17,980 nucleotides of DNA from Ruminococcaceae bacterium UBA7030. GTDB lineage: Bacteria; Bacillota; Clostridia; Oscillospirales; Acutalibacteraceae. This document shows, piece after piece, positions 6,763 to 14,567 of this stretch. A program made the position numbers and the translations under genes. The notes beneath the pieces were generated by a model. The model worked only from the letters and a program-made list of their open reading frames with translations. It ran no database searches and was not told where the DNA came from. Each line of letters opens with the position of its first letter. Position 1 is the stretch's first letter. The DNA is taken from NCBI GenBank assembly GCA_002494125.1, contig DLBD01000108.1, forward strand, positions 1 to 17,980. Reading direction: 5' to 3'.

Positions 6763-8557
6763 AAAAGAAAAAACAGAGCATTCCATGCTTTCAAATATGC
6801 TTTATTTTATGAAACTTCTTTTCTCCGTTTCTCCGCTTCTTGTCATTGGTGAATGTATTTGGGGAGTTCTTCTCACACTCCCAACAAGGCTGATAAGCGT
6901 GCTTGGCATCAAGCTTATGCTTGATATTGTTGAAAGCGGCGAAAATCTCAAACGCCTTTACTATGTTGTTATCGGCGTTGCGGTATTACTGATAGTCAGT
7001 AAGATTATCGCATGGATTTTCAGGGAGTTTTTCTGGAATGTCGAACGTGAAAAGGTGTATCAAAGGCTTAACAGAAAGCTCTATGAAAAGGCAATTTCCC
7101 TTGATCTTGAGTCTTACGACAACCCTGATTTTTATAATAATTTTATTCTTACAATAGAATCATCGTCGGATAGTATACAAAATATGCTTGGACTTGTAAG
7201 GATGTATATAGGTAATGTGATTTCACTTATAACTATATCCTCAATTCTTCTGGCGATTGATCCGGTGTGTCTTATAATAATTTTAATTTTTGTCGGCGCA
7301 TTTATGCCGCTTAGCAAGAAAATCGGAAAGCTTCAGATGGACAGAAGAACGGACAACACAAGATTCCACAGGCGTTCCGACTATTTTCAGCGTGTATTTT
7401 ACCTCCAGGATTATGCCAAAGAGGTAAGAATGAATAATATCTCGCCTATTCTTATGGAAAGATATAACGATGCTGCAAACGATGTTGTTGAAAATCAGCG
7501 TAAATATTGGCTTAAGATTTCTCTTTATTATTTCATTCAGGAATTCGGAGTACAGATTCTCGGCTTTATGGTTGTGCTTCCGCTTTATCTCGGGTACTGC
7601 GTGCTTGTGAAACATAGTCTTTCCGCAGGCGATTTTGTTGCTACCTTTAATGGAGCGTATTCCGTTGCGACATCGGTTAACTTTCTTACCGTATGGGCGC
7701 TTGCAAGGTTTGAAGAACACGGTAAAATGATTGAAAAGTACCGTGAATTTTTGAAATGTGAAACGAATATAAACGACGGAACTACAAACGCAGAAAAGGC
7801 ACTTCCGAAGGAAATAAAGATTAATAACCTTTCATTTACATATCCTCAAAGCGACCATTCAACGCTTAATAATATCAACCTGACAATCAAGCCGTATGAA
7901 AAGATTGCGCTTGTGGGCTATAACGGTGCGGGTAAGACGACTCTTACAAATCTTCTTTTACGCCTTTACGATGCAACAAAGGGCGAAATTCTTATAGACG
8001 GCGAGGATATAAGAAACTCAACTCTCGCTTCTCACCGTGACCGCTTTGCTGCAGTATTTCAGGACTTCCAGTTGTTTTCCTGCACGGTAGGCGAGAATGT
8101 GGCGCTGGATATAAACCCTGATGAAAAAAGAGTTGTTGACGCACTTAAACACAGCGGTTTTTCAAAAACACTTAAAAACGGGGTTAACACCGAAATGCTG
8201 CGTGAATTCAGCGATGAAGGCATTATGACGTCCGGCGGTGAAGCACAGAAGGTTGCAATAGCCAGAGCTTTTTACAAGGATTGCCCGTATGTAATCCTTG
8301 ATGAGCCGTCTGCAAATCTTGACCCTGTTGCAGAGTATAATCTCAACCAGGCGATGCTTGAAGCTGCAAAGGATAAAACGGTTATATTTATTTCTCACAG
8401 ACTTTCAACTACAATAAACGCTGACAAAATATATGTTATGGAAAACGGCTCAATAATAGAAAGCGGTTCGCACAACGAGCTTATGAAACAAAACGGTACA
8501 TATGCCTATATGTTCAACCTCCAGGCAGAGAAGTACCGCACAAATGAAGATTCATAA
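6755..8557 (+). CDS. ABC half-exporter, fused membrane and ATPase domains (second of pair)
   Basis: A 600-residue partner of the preceding protein with the same layout: a membrane domain with about six helices, then an ATPase domain with Walker A GYNGAGKTT (388-396), Q-loop VFQDFQLF, signature region MTSGGE (491-496), Walker B ending ILDEP with catalytic E517, and ISHRLST. The signature has Thr where the partner has the usual Leu, a small departure from LSGGQ. Both members keep the Walker B glutamate, so neither looks like a dead ATPase. The YDNPDFYNN segment mirrors the ENPEFYDK of the partner, suggesting ancient duplication. ATG 6755 lies inside the upstream stop region (ATGAGTAA) with AAAGGAGG six bases before it, typical of translational coupling. 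A longer open frame upstream is out-of-frame overlap with the first gene. A strong terminator follows. Confidence 0.92.
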   Translation: MSKKEKTEHSMLSNMLYFMKLLFSVSPLLVIGECIWGVLLTLPTRLISVLGIKLMLDIVESGENLKRLYYVVIGVAVLLIVSKIIAWIFREFFWNVEREKVYQRLNRKLYEKAISLDLESYDNPDFYNNFILTIESSSDSIQNMLGLVRMYIGNVISLITISSILLAIDPVCLIIILIFVGAFMPLSKKIGKLQMDRRTDNTRFHRRSDYFQRVFYLQDYAKEVRMNNISPILMERYNDAANDVVENQRKYWLKISLYYFIQEFGVQILGFMVVLPLYLGYCVLVKHSLSAGDFVATFNGAYSVATSVNFLTVWALARFEEHGKMIEKYREFLKCETNINDGTTNAEKALPKEIKINNLSFTYPQSDHSTLNNINLTIKPYEKIALVGYNGAGKTTLTNLLLRLYDATKGEILIDGEDIRNSTLASHRDRFAAVFQDFQLFSCTVGENVALDINPDEKRVVDALKHSGFSKTLKNGVNTEMLREFSDEGIMTSGGEAQKVAIARAFYKDCPYVILDEPSANLDPVAEYNLNQAMLEAAKDKTVIFISHRLSTTINADKIYVMENGSIIESGSHNELMKQNGTYAYMFNLQAEKYRTNEDS

Positions 8558-8596
8558 AAAACAGGTTATGACTTTCAAAGTCATAACCTGTTTTTT
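8556..8596. terminator. Bidirectional terminator between the ABC genes and the GT4 gene
   Basis: A perfect 13-base-pair stem, 8561-8573 with 8579-8591, loop TTCAA. Five A's precede it and six T's follow, so it can stop transcripts from both sides. It separates the plus-strand ABC gene end (8557) from the minus-strand glycosyltransferase end (8598). Confidence 0.93.
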
Positions 8597-8597
8597 A

Positions 8598-9773
8598 TTA
8601 TTGTTTACTTTTGAAATTGTCGATAACAACCTGATATCTGTCAAATGCTTTTTTTACTGAATCTTCCCAGCTGATATAAATATCCGTTTGCGCTTTTTTG
8701 CCGACTCTTTTAATAAGGTCTTTGTTTTCAATAAGCTTTTCTATTGTTGCAGCAATTGAATGGGCAGACTCCATACAAAGAAAACCTGTTTCGCAGTCGT
8801 CAATGCCTTCTGCGGCACAGCTTCCCCTAACAAGAAGGCTGGGTGTTGCACAAGCTGCAGCCTCTCTTACAACCAGACCGTTTGTGTCGAATACTGATGG
8901 GAAGAGAAGCAAATCCGAAATGCCGTAGTATCCGAGAATTTCATTTTTGTCAAGAAGTTTGCCGGTCCATATTACCGTATCGCCGAGATTAAGCTTTCTT
9001 GCATATCTTCTTATTGCGTGCTCGTCGGCACCGAATCCAAGCATTATAAGACGGAAATCCTTACCTTCGTTTTTTAGCTTTGCACATGCCTCAAGAATAA
9101 GCTTAATATTTTTATACCAAATCATTCTTCCACAGTAGATAAATACGGGAATGTCGGTCGGTATGTTGTGCTTTCTTTTAATTATTGCGATATCCTCGTC
9201 AGAAACATTTGTGACCGGAAAGTCACAACCGTTTGGCATAACGATGTAATCGCCCGTGTAGCCAACCTTTCGAAGCGAATCGGCGGTGCCCTCGCTTGTA
9301 ACCCACACCTCGTCTGCGGCATTGATGTTGTTTAGAAGAAAGTTATACGCAAAATCCTTTACAGGCTGTGTCGGAAGCCTTTTTTCAAAATCGTATTCAT
9401 ATTTAGTGTGGTATGTAAGAACTGTAGGAATCGGCTTTTTCGCTGTTACTCGTCTGAAATAATAACTCGTAGCAAGAGGGCAGTGAGAGTGAAGAAGGTC
9501 GAAATTTCTTCTGATAATTTCCTGATGAAGCTCGTCCTTAAACGGCCATCCGATAGTGTATCCCTCGTTTGAAGGAAACCACCAGCTCTTATATCTGAAT
9601 ATTTCGTAATTATACTTGTAATCAAGCTGATTACGATTTTTCGGAACTATGACGGTAGCCTTACCGAGTCCGTTATTAATCTGTTCGGCATAGTTTAGTA
9701 TTACCTTGCAGACGCCGTCGGTAGTCGGCGGGAAAGCGTCAGAGCCTATACCTATATTTAATAACTTATCCAT
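8598..9773 (-). CDS. Glycosyltransferase family 4 (GT-B fold)
   Basis: A 391-residue retaining GT-B glycosyltransferase that should use a nucleotide sugar at the inner face of the membrane. The N-terminal half has the acceptor-side motif DAFPPTTDGV and HSHCPLATSYYF; the C-terminal half has the donor-side YCGRMIWYKN and the segment FDTNGLVVREAAA. In most GT4 enzymes the latter is E-x7-E; here the first position is Asp (D296, E304). The layout resembles diacylglycerol glucosyltransferases that make glycolipids, and lipopolysaccharide-type mannosyltransferases; I cannot choose between them from sequence alone. No signal peptide or membrane helix is seen. ATG 9773 has AGAGG five bases upstream. 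It is transcribed alone, with a weak promoter of its own and a terminator on each side. Confidence 0.88.
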   Translation of the reverse strand: MDKLLNIGIGSDAFPPTTDGVCKVILNYAEQINNGLGKATVIVPKNRNQLDYKYNYEIFRYKSWWFPSNEGYTIGWPFKDELHQEIIRRNFDLLHSHCPLATSYYFRRVTAKKPIPTVLTYHTKYEYDFEKRLPTQPVKDFAYNFLLNNINAADEVWVTSEGTADSLRKVGYTGDYIVMPNGCDFPVTNVSDEDIAIIKRKHNIPTDIPVFIYCGRMIWYKNIKLILEACAKLKNEGKDFRLIMLGFGADEHAIRRYARKLNLGDTVIWTGKLLDKNEILGYYGISDLLLFPSVFDTNGLVVREAAACATPSLLVRGSCAAEGIDDCETGFLCMESAHSIAATIEKLIENKDLIKRVGKKAQTDIYISWEDSVKKAFDRYQVVIDNFKSKQ

Positions 9774-9800
9774 AATAACCTCTGTTGATTAGTTTTAATC

Positions 9801-9829
9801 ATATTACCACAATTTATTTATAAAGTAAA
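9801..9829 (-). promoter_or_regulatory. Possible promoter of the GT4 gene
   Basis: The minus strand reads TTTACT (9829-9824), a 17-base spacer and TAATAT (9806-9801), each matching consensus at four of six positions. The surroundings are very AT-rich, so this is tentative. The rest of 9774-9870 shows nothing else. Confidence 0.35.
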
Positions 9830-9870
9830 TAAAAGTAAAATAATTTATAATTTATTTAGAAATGCAAAAT

Positions 9871-9893
9871 ACGCCGTACAATAAGTACGGCGT
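9871..9893 (-). terminator. Hairpin downstream of cotJC
   Basis: A perfect 9-base-pair stem, ACGCCGTAC (9871-9879) with GTACGGCGT (9885-9893), loop AATAA. It begins six bases after the cotJC stop on the minus strand. The following minus-strand tail ATTTTGCATTT is only moderately T-rich, so termination may be incomplete and the GT4 gene may receive some read-through. Confidence 0.7.
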
Positions 9894-9899
9894 AAGTTA

Positions 9900-10499
9900 T
9901 TATTTATCAAACGACGGGTTTGTCATATAGTAGTTTTTGCTGTCGAGCTTGTCGGTGATAAGTCTTAATCCCTCGCCGAATCTCTGATAGTGAACAATTT
10001 CTCTTTCACGAAGGAACTTTATCGGCTCGATAACATCGGGATCATCAACGAGTCGAAGGATATTGTCGTAGGTAACCCTTGCTTTTTGCTCTGCGGCAAG
10101 GTCCTCATTGATGTCAGCAATCGGATCGCCCTTAACCTGCATTGACGCTGCAGTGTAAGGAAAACCGCTTGCGGCCGTCGGGAAAACTCCTGCCGTGTGG
10201 TCAATAAAATATGCTGCAAAATTCGGATTGTCCTCTATTTGCTTTTCGGTAAGGTTTCTTGTGAGCTGATGCACCATTGTACCTATCATTTCAAGATGGC
10301 CAAGCTCCTCGACACCTATGTCGGTAAGAAGTCCCTTAAGTTCGGCATACGGCATTGAATACCTTTGAGAAAGATATCGAAGCGAAGCGCCGAGCTCACC
10401 GTCCGGTCCACCGTATTGACTTATAATTATTGCGGCCGTTTTTGGATTAGGATTTTTTATATTAATCGGATACTGAAGCTTTTTGACATAATTAAACAT
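9900..10499 (-). CDS. cotJC: CotJC-type spore coat / manganese-catalase-family protein
   Basis: A 199-residue protein of the manganese catalase (ferritin-like four-helix) family, closest by eye to spore coat protein CotJC, which is about 190 residues. Dimanganese-site residues are in place: E35 in GELGASLRY, E65 and H68 in EELGHLEMIG, a glutamate in EDLAAEQKAR (about E137), and H170 in EREIVHYQRFGE. The KGDPIAD segment is typical of the family. It probably removes peroxide or binds metal in the spore coat; catalytic activity is inference. In Bacillus, cotJC follows cotJA and cotJB, but neither is next to it here. ATG 10499 has AAGGAG eight bases upstream. The promoter upstream carries a sporulation-like -10. 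Confidence 0.9.
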   Translation of the reverse strand: MFNYVKKLQYPINIKNPNPKTAAIIISQYGGPDGELGASLRYLSQRYSMPYAELKGLLTDIGVEELGHLEMIGTMVHQLTRNLTEKQIEDNPNFAAYFIDHTAGVFPTAASGFPYTAASMQVKGDPIADINEDLAAEQKARVTYDNILRLVDDPDVIEPIKFLREREIVHYQRFGEGLRLITDKLDSKNYYMTNPSFDK

Positions 10500-10517
10500 A
10501 AATTCATCTCCTTGCTC

Positions 10518-10544
10518 TATTATATGCGTATAAAATACTTAAGT
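10518..10544 (-). promoter_or_regulatory. Promoter of cotJC, sigma-K/E-like
   Basis: On the minus strand AC (10544-10543), 16 bases, then CATATAATA (10526-10518) fits the Bacillus sigma-K pattern AC-N16/17-CATANNNTA. The -10 also contains TATAAT (10524-10519), so a sigma-A reading without a good -35 cannot be excluded. The expected start at about 10512 would make the leader only about 13 bases, beginning with the AAGGAG ribosome site itself. Confidence 0.45.
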
Positions 10545-10603
10545 GACTGCGCAGGAAAATTTGCAGTAATTCTTGCAATTTGTTTACAGTATTGTATATT
10601 AAC

Positions 10604-10632
10604 TTGAAATTGACGGACAAATATCGTATTAT
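10604..10632 (+). promoter_or_regulatory. Sigma-A promoter of the secreted-protein gene
   Basis: TTGAAA (10604-10609), a 17-base spacer and TATTAT (10627-10632). Expected start is near 10639, leaving a leader of about 24 bases before ATG 10663. The region 10545-10603 between the divergent promoters shows nothing further. Confidence 0.65.
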
Positions 10633-10662
10633 TTTTTATAGATGAAAAAGGGGCGGAAGATT

Positions 10663-11583
10663 ATGCGGTTTGCATTTAATAAAAAAATAATTTGCGTTAT
10701 AACAGTGTTTATACTTGCGCTTTGCATACCCTTTTCCTCCTTTGCGTTTGACAACCGCTATCTTTCCGGTAGTGAGTTTGGGAGTGACAGAGGCGAGACT
10801 TGTCTTAAGGATGACAACGGCTTTTGTTCAATGACGAAGTATGTTACAGATAAAGATGAAGACTGTGTGTATTTCTATATTGATTATACTTGCGGTAAAA
10901 TTAAAGGTATGGATAAGAGCAATGTTCGTATTGCATTTTACATATCAAACTCAAACGACAGGTATGTCCTCTATGTGGGTGAAGATGGCTTTGAGGGCGA
11001 AGGATATTCGGACGTAAATAATAATTTTGATGTCAGTTCTAATTTTTCACAGGCACTGAACTCAAACGCAGAGGGCAAGATTTTTATTGCCGTAAAGTTT
11101 AAGGGCAGAGATGTAAAAGACTGTGAAAACCAAATTGAAGCGCAATACTTCTGCGGCGATTATACTCACGACCTCCTTGATGAAATCTCCTTTGATATAT
11201 CGCCTGAAACTACGATAACCACAACAAAATCAAGTACTGCCTCAAAAGCAAAGCCAACAACATCAAAGGCGTCGGGGTCTGCATCCTCATCCTCATCAAA
11301 AACCACTAAAAAGTATACTCCCGCGCAAACTAAATTCAGCGGTAACGATAGTGAGATTGTAACAAAGGGAAACACTTCCGATGTTACTGACGAAAGCTAT
11401 GAAACCACATCGGCGGTTTATAATTATGTGGGTGACACGCAAATGAGTAATGCGGCAAAAGTATTTCTTGCGTGTGCTGCTGCGGTTATACTGACAGGAA
11501 TAATTCTTGTTATATATGGTGTGAAAAAGCCGGAAGACGACGGGGAAGAACTTGACGAAGAGTCAGTTATTAACGACGAATAG
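10663..11583 (+). CDS. Secreted, membrane-anchored protein of unknown function
   Basis: I do not recognise this 306-residue protein. Parts in order: a signal peptide (1-28; basic NKK, hydrophobic stretch, likely cut after SFA); an acidic extracellular domain (29-179) with six cysteines, enough for three disulfides; a Ser/Thr/Lys-rich low-complexity linker (180-226); a short spacer; one membrane helix (about 267-287) followed by KK; and an acidic cytoplasmic tail of 17 residues. This is a type I surface protein held by its C-terminal helix, with the linker spanning the wall. There is no LPXTG motif, and the cysteine in the signal peptide is not in a lipobox. ATG 10663 is preferred over ATG 10642 because AAAAGGGG (10647-10653) sits nine bases before it. 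It is a single-gene unit with its own promoter and terminator. Function unknown. Confidence 0.82.
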   Translation: MRFAFNKKIICVITVFILALCIPFSSFAFDNRYLSGSEFGSDRGETCLKDDNGFCSMTKYVTDKDEDCVYFYIDYTCGKIKGMDKSNVRIAFYISNSNDRYVLYVGEDGFEGEGYSDVNNNFDVSSNFSQALNSNAEGKIFIAVKFKGRDVKDCENQIEAQYFCGDYTHDLLDEISFDISPETTITTTKSSTASKAKPTTSKASGSASSSSSKTTKKYTPAQTKFSGNDSEIVTKGNTSDVTDESYETTSAVYNYVGDTQMSNAAKVFLACAAAVILTGIILVIYGVKKPEDDGEELDEESVINDE

Positions 11584-11600
11584 ACGAATAAAAGTATTTT

Positions 11601-11630
11601 AAGCAGGTTGTCAACAAACCTGCTTTTTTA
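11601..11630 (+). terminator. Terminator after the secreted-protein gene
   Basis: AAGCAGGTT (11601-11609) pairs with AACCTGCTT (11617-11625), a 9-base-pair stem with a 7-base loop, followed by a run of T's. It separates this gene from the hprK operon. Confidence 0.9.
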
Positions 11631-11652
11631 TTGGTTTTTATTAAAAAACATC

Positions 11653-11681
11653 TTGATTATAATATTTAGATAATTTATAAT
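11653..11681 (+). promoter_or_regulatory. Sigma-A promoter of the hprK-dnaE operon
   Basis: TTGATT (11653-11658), an exact 17-base spacer and a perfect TATAAT (11676-11681). Expected start is near 11688, about 26 bases before the hprK ATG. A second TATAAT at 11689-11694 has no matching -35. No promoter or terminator stands out between the following genes, so this may drive all six. Confidence 0.8.
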
Positions 11682-11713
11682 AGTTATGTATAATATCTTA
11701 AAGGGGGATTATT

Positions 11714-12676
11714 ATGTCGCAGGATTATTCTGTTTCCCTTGCAAAAATAATTGATGTACATAAATTAGAGGTTGTTTACCTCCCTAAAAGTGCAGACGAA
11801 ATTTTTGTAAAAACTAATGAGGTTAACCGTCCCGGTATCGTTCTTACGGGTTACACGGATTATTTTGATTCGCTAAGGATTCAGATACTCGGCTGGACAG
11901 AGCTTGGCTTTCTGCTTAATATGAGCGACGACGAAAGAGAAAAGGCTCTCGGATATTGGCTTAGCCTGAAACCTGCCGCAGCAGTTATCACAAGAGGACT
12001 TGATATACCCGATTATCTTATAAGCGCTTGCGAAAAGTACGAGGTTCCGCTTCTTAAAACAGACGATGAAACGTCACCGTTTCTGGCATCGCTTATTGAA
12101 TTCCTTAATAAAGAGCTTGCACCGAGAGTTACAAGACACGGTGTTCTTGTTGAGGTTTATGGCGAAGGTGTACTAATCACAGGCGACAGCGGCGCCGGAA
12201 AGAGTGAGGCTGCAATAGAGCTTATAAAGCGTGGTCACAGACTTATCGCTGATGATGCGGTTGAGATAAGAAGAATCGGTGATAATACACTTCAGGGGAA
12301 TTCGCCGAGTAATATCCGACATTTTGTTGAGCTAAGAGGAATCGGTATTATAGATGCCCGCCGTATATTCGGTATGGGTGCCGTTAAGCTTAATGAAAAG
12401 ATTGATATGGTAATTCAGCTTGAATCGTGGGACTCAACTAAAGCATACGACAGACTCGGTCTTGATAACGAGTATGCGAAAATTCTCGGCGTAAAGGTTC
12501 CCGCAATAACCGTTCCGATTACACCGGGACGAAATCTTGCGGTAATTGTTGAAACCGCCGCAATGAATAACCGACAGAAAAAGATGGGCTATAACGCTGC
12601 CAGGGATTTAATGGTGAGCTTAGGTATGGAGGATGTTCAGCCGCAGGACAAAGAGGTTGAAATCTGGACAGAATAA
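11714..12676 (+). CDS. hprK: HPr kinase/phosphorylase
   Basis: Bifunctional cytoplasmic enzyme that phosphorylates HPr of the sugar phosphotransferase system on serine and removes that phosphate, setting carbon catabolite control through CcpA. The 320-residue length is near the family norm. The N-terminal domain (about 1-130) is followed by the catalytic domain with Walker A GDSGAGKS (157-164), the LIADDAVEI stretch with the catalytic acids, and the HprK hallmark ELRGIGIIDARRIFG (206-220). The start ATG 11714 has AAGGGGG eight bases upstream. It is first in the operon and 14 bases ahead of glcK, which joins the sensor of glycolytic state with a sugar kinase. The gene for HPr is not in the window. 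Confidence 0.97.
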   Translation: MSQDYSVSLAKIIDVHKLEVVYLPKSADEIFVKTNEVNRPGIVLTGYTDYFDSLRIQILGWTELGFLLNMSDDEREKALGYWLSLKPAAAVITRGLDIPDYLISACEKYEVPLLKTDDETSPFLASLIEFLNKELAPRVTRHGVLVEVYGEGVLITGDSGAGKSEAAIELIKRGHRLIADDAVEIRRIGDNTLQGNSPSNIRHFVELRGIGIIDARRIFGMGAVKLNEKIDMVIQLESWDSTKAYDRLGLDNEYAKILGVKVPAITVPITPGRNLAVIVETAAMNNRQKKMGYNAARDLMVSLGMEDVQPQDKEVEIWTE

Positions 12677-12690
12677 AAGGGGGAGTTTTT

Positions 12691-13644
12691 ATGTATAATA
12701 TTGGTATTGACTTAGGCGGAACTAATATCGTTTCGTCAGTAGTAAACGACAAGTATGAGATTATCTCAACTGCAAAGGTGCCGACAAACAGTCCGCGCTC
12801 TGCAGATGAAATATTTGACGATATTGCGATGATTTCTCAAAAGGCAGTGCGTGAAGCGGGACTTACTATGGACGACATCTATTCAGTAGGTCTCGGTACA
12901 CCCGGTACAGTTAATGCCGAGGGTGAGATTGAATTTGCAAATAATCTCGGATTTAATCACGTGCCCGCAGCAAAGATGCTTGAGGAAAGGCTCGGCGTTA
13001 AAAAGGTATTTATTGAAAATGATGCAAACTGCGCTGCTCTTGGTGAAGCATATGCGGGTGTTGGCGATGGAGCAAAGGACTTTATTGCTGTTACACTCGG
13101 CACCGGTGTCGGCTCAGGTGTTATTGTTTCAGGTAAAATCGTAAACGGTGTAAATAATGCCGGCGGCGAATGCGGACATATGGTTATTGTTGTAGACGGC
13201 GAGCAGTGCTCCTGCGGAAGAAAGGGATGCTGGGAGGCTTATGCTTCCGCTACCGCTCTTATTCGCCAGACCAAAAAAGCGATGGAGGATTATCCGGATT
13301 CAATTATGCACAAGCTTGCAGAGGAAGAGGGCAAGGTATCGGGCAGAACAGCTTTTGACGCTATGAGAACCGGCGATATTGCAGGTATTAAAGTTGTTGA
13401 GGATTACATAAAATATGTTGCTTGCGGTGTAATCAATCTTGTAAACGCATTCCAGCCTGAAATCATTTGTATCGGCGGCGGAATTTGTAATGAGGGTGAA
13501 ACTCTTCTTAAGCCGCTTCGTAGATATGTTGAGGCTGAAAGATATTCAATCCACAGCAAAATTCAGACAAAGATTGTAAAAGCTGAGCTTGGCAATGACG
13601 CGGGTGTTATCGGCGCTGCAATTCTCTATATGGTAAAAGAATAA
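12691..13644 (+). CDS. glcK: ROK-family glucokinase
   Basis: ATP-dependent kinase that converts glucose to glucose 6-phosphate in the cytoplasm. The 317-residue protein shows the ROK pattern: phosphate-binding DLGGTN (7-12), catalytic aspartate D111 in ENDANCAALGE, the LGTGVGSG loop, and the structural zinc site H163 with CSCGRKGC (C173, C175, C180). Length and the GECGHM and CWEAYASA segments match Firmicute glucokinases rather than ROK repressors, and there is no helix-turn-helix domain at the N-terminus. Related sugars such as mannose or N-acetylmannosamine cannot be excluded. The ribosome site AAAAGGGGGAG partly overlaps the hprK stop, so the two are probably coupled. It lies between hprK and murB. 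Confidence 0.93.
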   Translation: MYNIGIDLGGTNIVSSVVNDKYEIISTAKVPTNSPRSADEIFDDIAMISQKAVREAGLTMDDIYSVGLGTPGTVNAEGEIEFANNLGFNHVPAAKMLEERLGVKKVFIENDANCAALGEAYAGVGDGAKDFIAVTLGTGVGSGVIVSGKIVNGVNNAGGECGHMVIVVDGEQCSCGRKGCWEAYASATALIRQTKKAMEDYPDSIMHKLAEEEGKVSGRTAFDAMRTGDIAGIKVVEDYIKYVACGVINLVNAFQPEIICIGGGICNEGETLLKPLRRYVEAERYSIHSKIQTKIVKAELGNDAGVIGAAILYMVKE

Positions 13645-13656
13645 TCAGGTGAAATT

Positions 13657-14556
13657 TTGACCAAATTAATTGAGTTTTTAGATGAAATAAATTGTAAATA
13701 TCAGGAAAACGAACCTATGAGCCTGCACACCACCTTCAAAATCGGCGGGTGTGCAAGGCTTGTTGTATATCCCGAAAACGAGGATATGATAAGCGCTGTT
13801 GTTAAAAAGACTAAAGAGCTTGGCATAAGACTTCTTGCAATCGGCAACGGCTCAAATCTCCTTGTGGACGACGACGGTATTGACGCATGCGTAATGATTC
13901 TCGACGAGCATTTTTCTGAGATTTCACTTATTGACGAAGAGACTATTTTTGCGCAGTCGGGTGCAATGCTTATAAAGGTTTGTCGTTTTGCATATGAGCA
14001 CGGGCTTTCAGGACTTGAATTTGCTTACGGTATTCCCGGCTCCTGCGGCGGCGCTGCATTTATGAATGCCGGTGCATATGGCGGCGAGATGAAGGATGTG
14101 CTTTTCAAGTGTAGTCATATTAATAAAAACGGCGAAAAGGGCGAGCTTTGCGGCGATGAGCTTAAGCTATCCTATCGTCATTCGGTATACTATGATAACG
14201 GCTGTATTGTTACAGGCCTTTTTATGAAACTGAAAAAAGCCGACAAGACTGAAATTAAGGCGAAAATGGATGACCTTATAAAAAGACGAAGGGACAAACA
14301 ACCGCTTGAATATCCGTCAGCAGGTTCAACCTTCAAACGTCCCGAGGGATATTTTGCAGGCGCTCTTATTGAAGAGTGTAATCTTAAAGGAAAAAGCGTA
14401 GGCGGCGCACAGGTGAGCACAAAGCATGCAGGCTTTGTTATCAATACAGGCGGCGCAAAGTGCAGGGATGTTCTCGAACTTTGCAAAATCTGCAGCGATA
14501 CTGTTTTTGAGAAAAAAGGCGTTAAGCTTGAAATGGAAATCAGAGTTACAAAATAA
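13657..14556 (+). CDS. murB: UDP-N-acetylenolpyruvoylglucosamine reductase
   Basis: FAD- and NADPH-dependent enzyme that makes UDP-N-acetylmuramate for peptidoglycan. The 299-residue protein has the FAD-binding N-terminal part beginning at MSLHTTFKIGG, the YGIPGSCGGAAF stretch with MNAGAYGGE (124-144), and the substrate domain with the proton-donating serine S224 in SAGSTFKRP and a late glutamate in LEMEIRV. The compact form lacking the long E. coli insertion fits a type II MurB. The start is TTG 13657: AGGTGA lies just upstream, a stop in frame ends only 13 bases before, and the next ATG (M21) would remove residues the family normally has. It is 12 bases after glcK and 11 before rapZ. Confidence 0.97.
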   Translation: MTKLIEFLDEINCKYQENEPMSLHTTFKIGGCARLVVYPENEDMISAVVKKTKELGIRLLAIGNGSNLLVDDDGIDACVMILDEHFSEISLIDEETIFAQSGAMLIKVCRFAYEHGLSGLEFAYGIPGSCGGAAFMNAGAYGGEMKDVLFKCSHINKNGEKGELCGDELKLSYRHSVYYDNGCIVTGLFMKLKKADKTEIKAKMDDLIKRRRDKQPLEYPSAGSTFKRPEGYFAGALIEECNLKGKSVGGAQVSTKHAGFVINTGGAKCRDVLELCKICSDTVFEKKGVKLEMEIRVTK

Positions 14557-14567
14557 CGAGGTGCGGT

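Noticed and set aside
10663..10746. Lipoprotein signal in the surface protein (LALC at residues 18-21)
   Set aside because: Leu precedes the Cys where a lipobox needs Gly, Ala or Ser; the SFA site after residue 28 fits ordinary signal cleavage better.
11689..11694. Second TATAAT ahead of hprK
   Set aside because: No -35 lies at a workable distance; the upstream TTGATT-N17-TATAAT is the better promoter.
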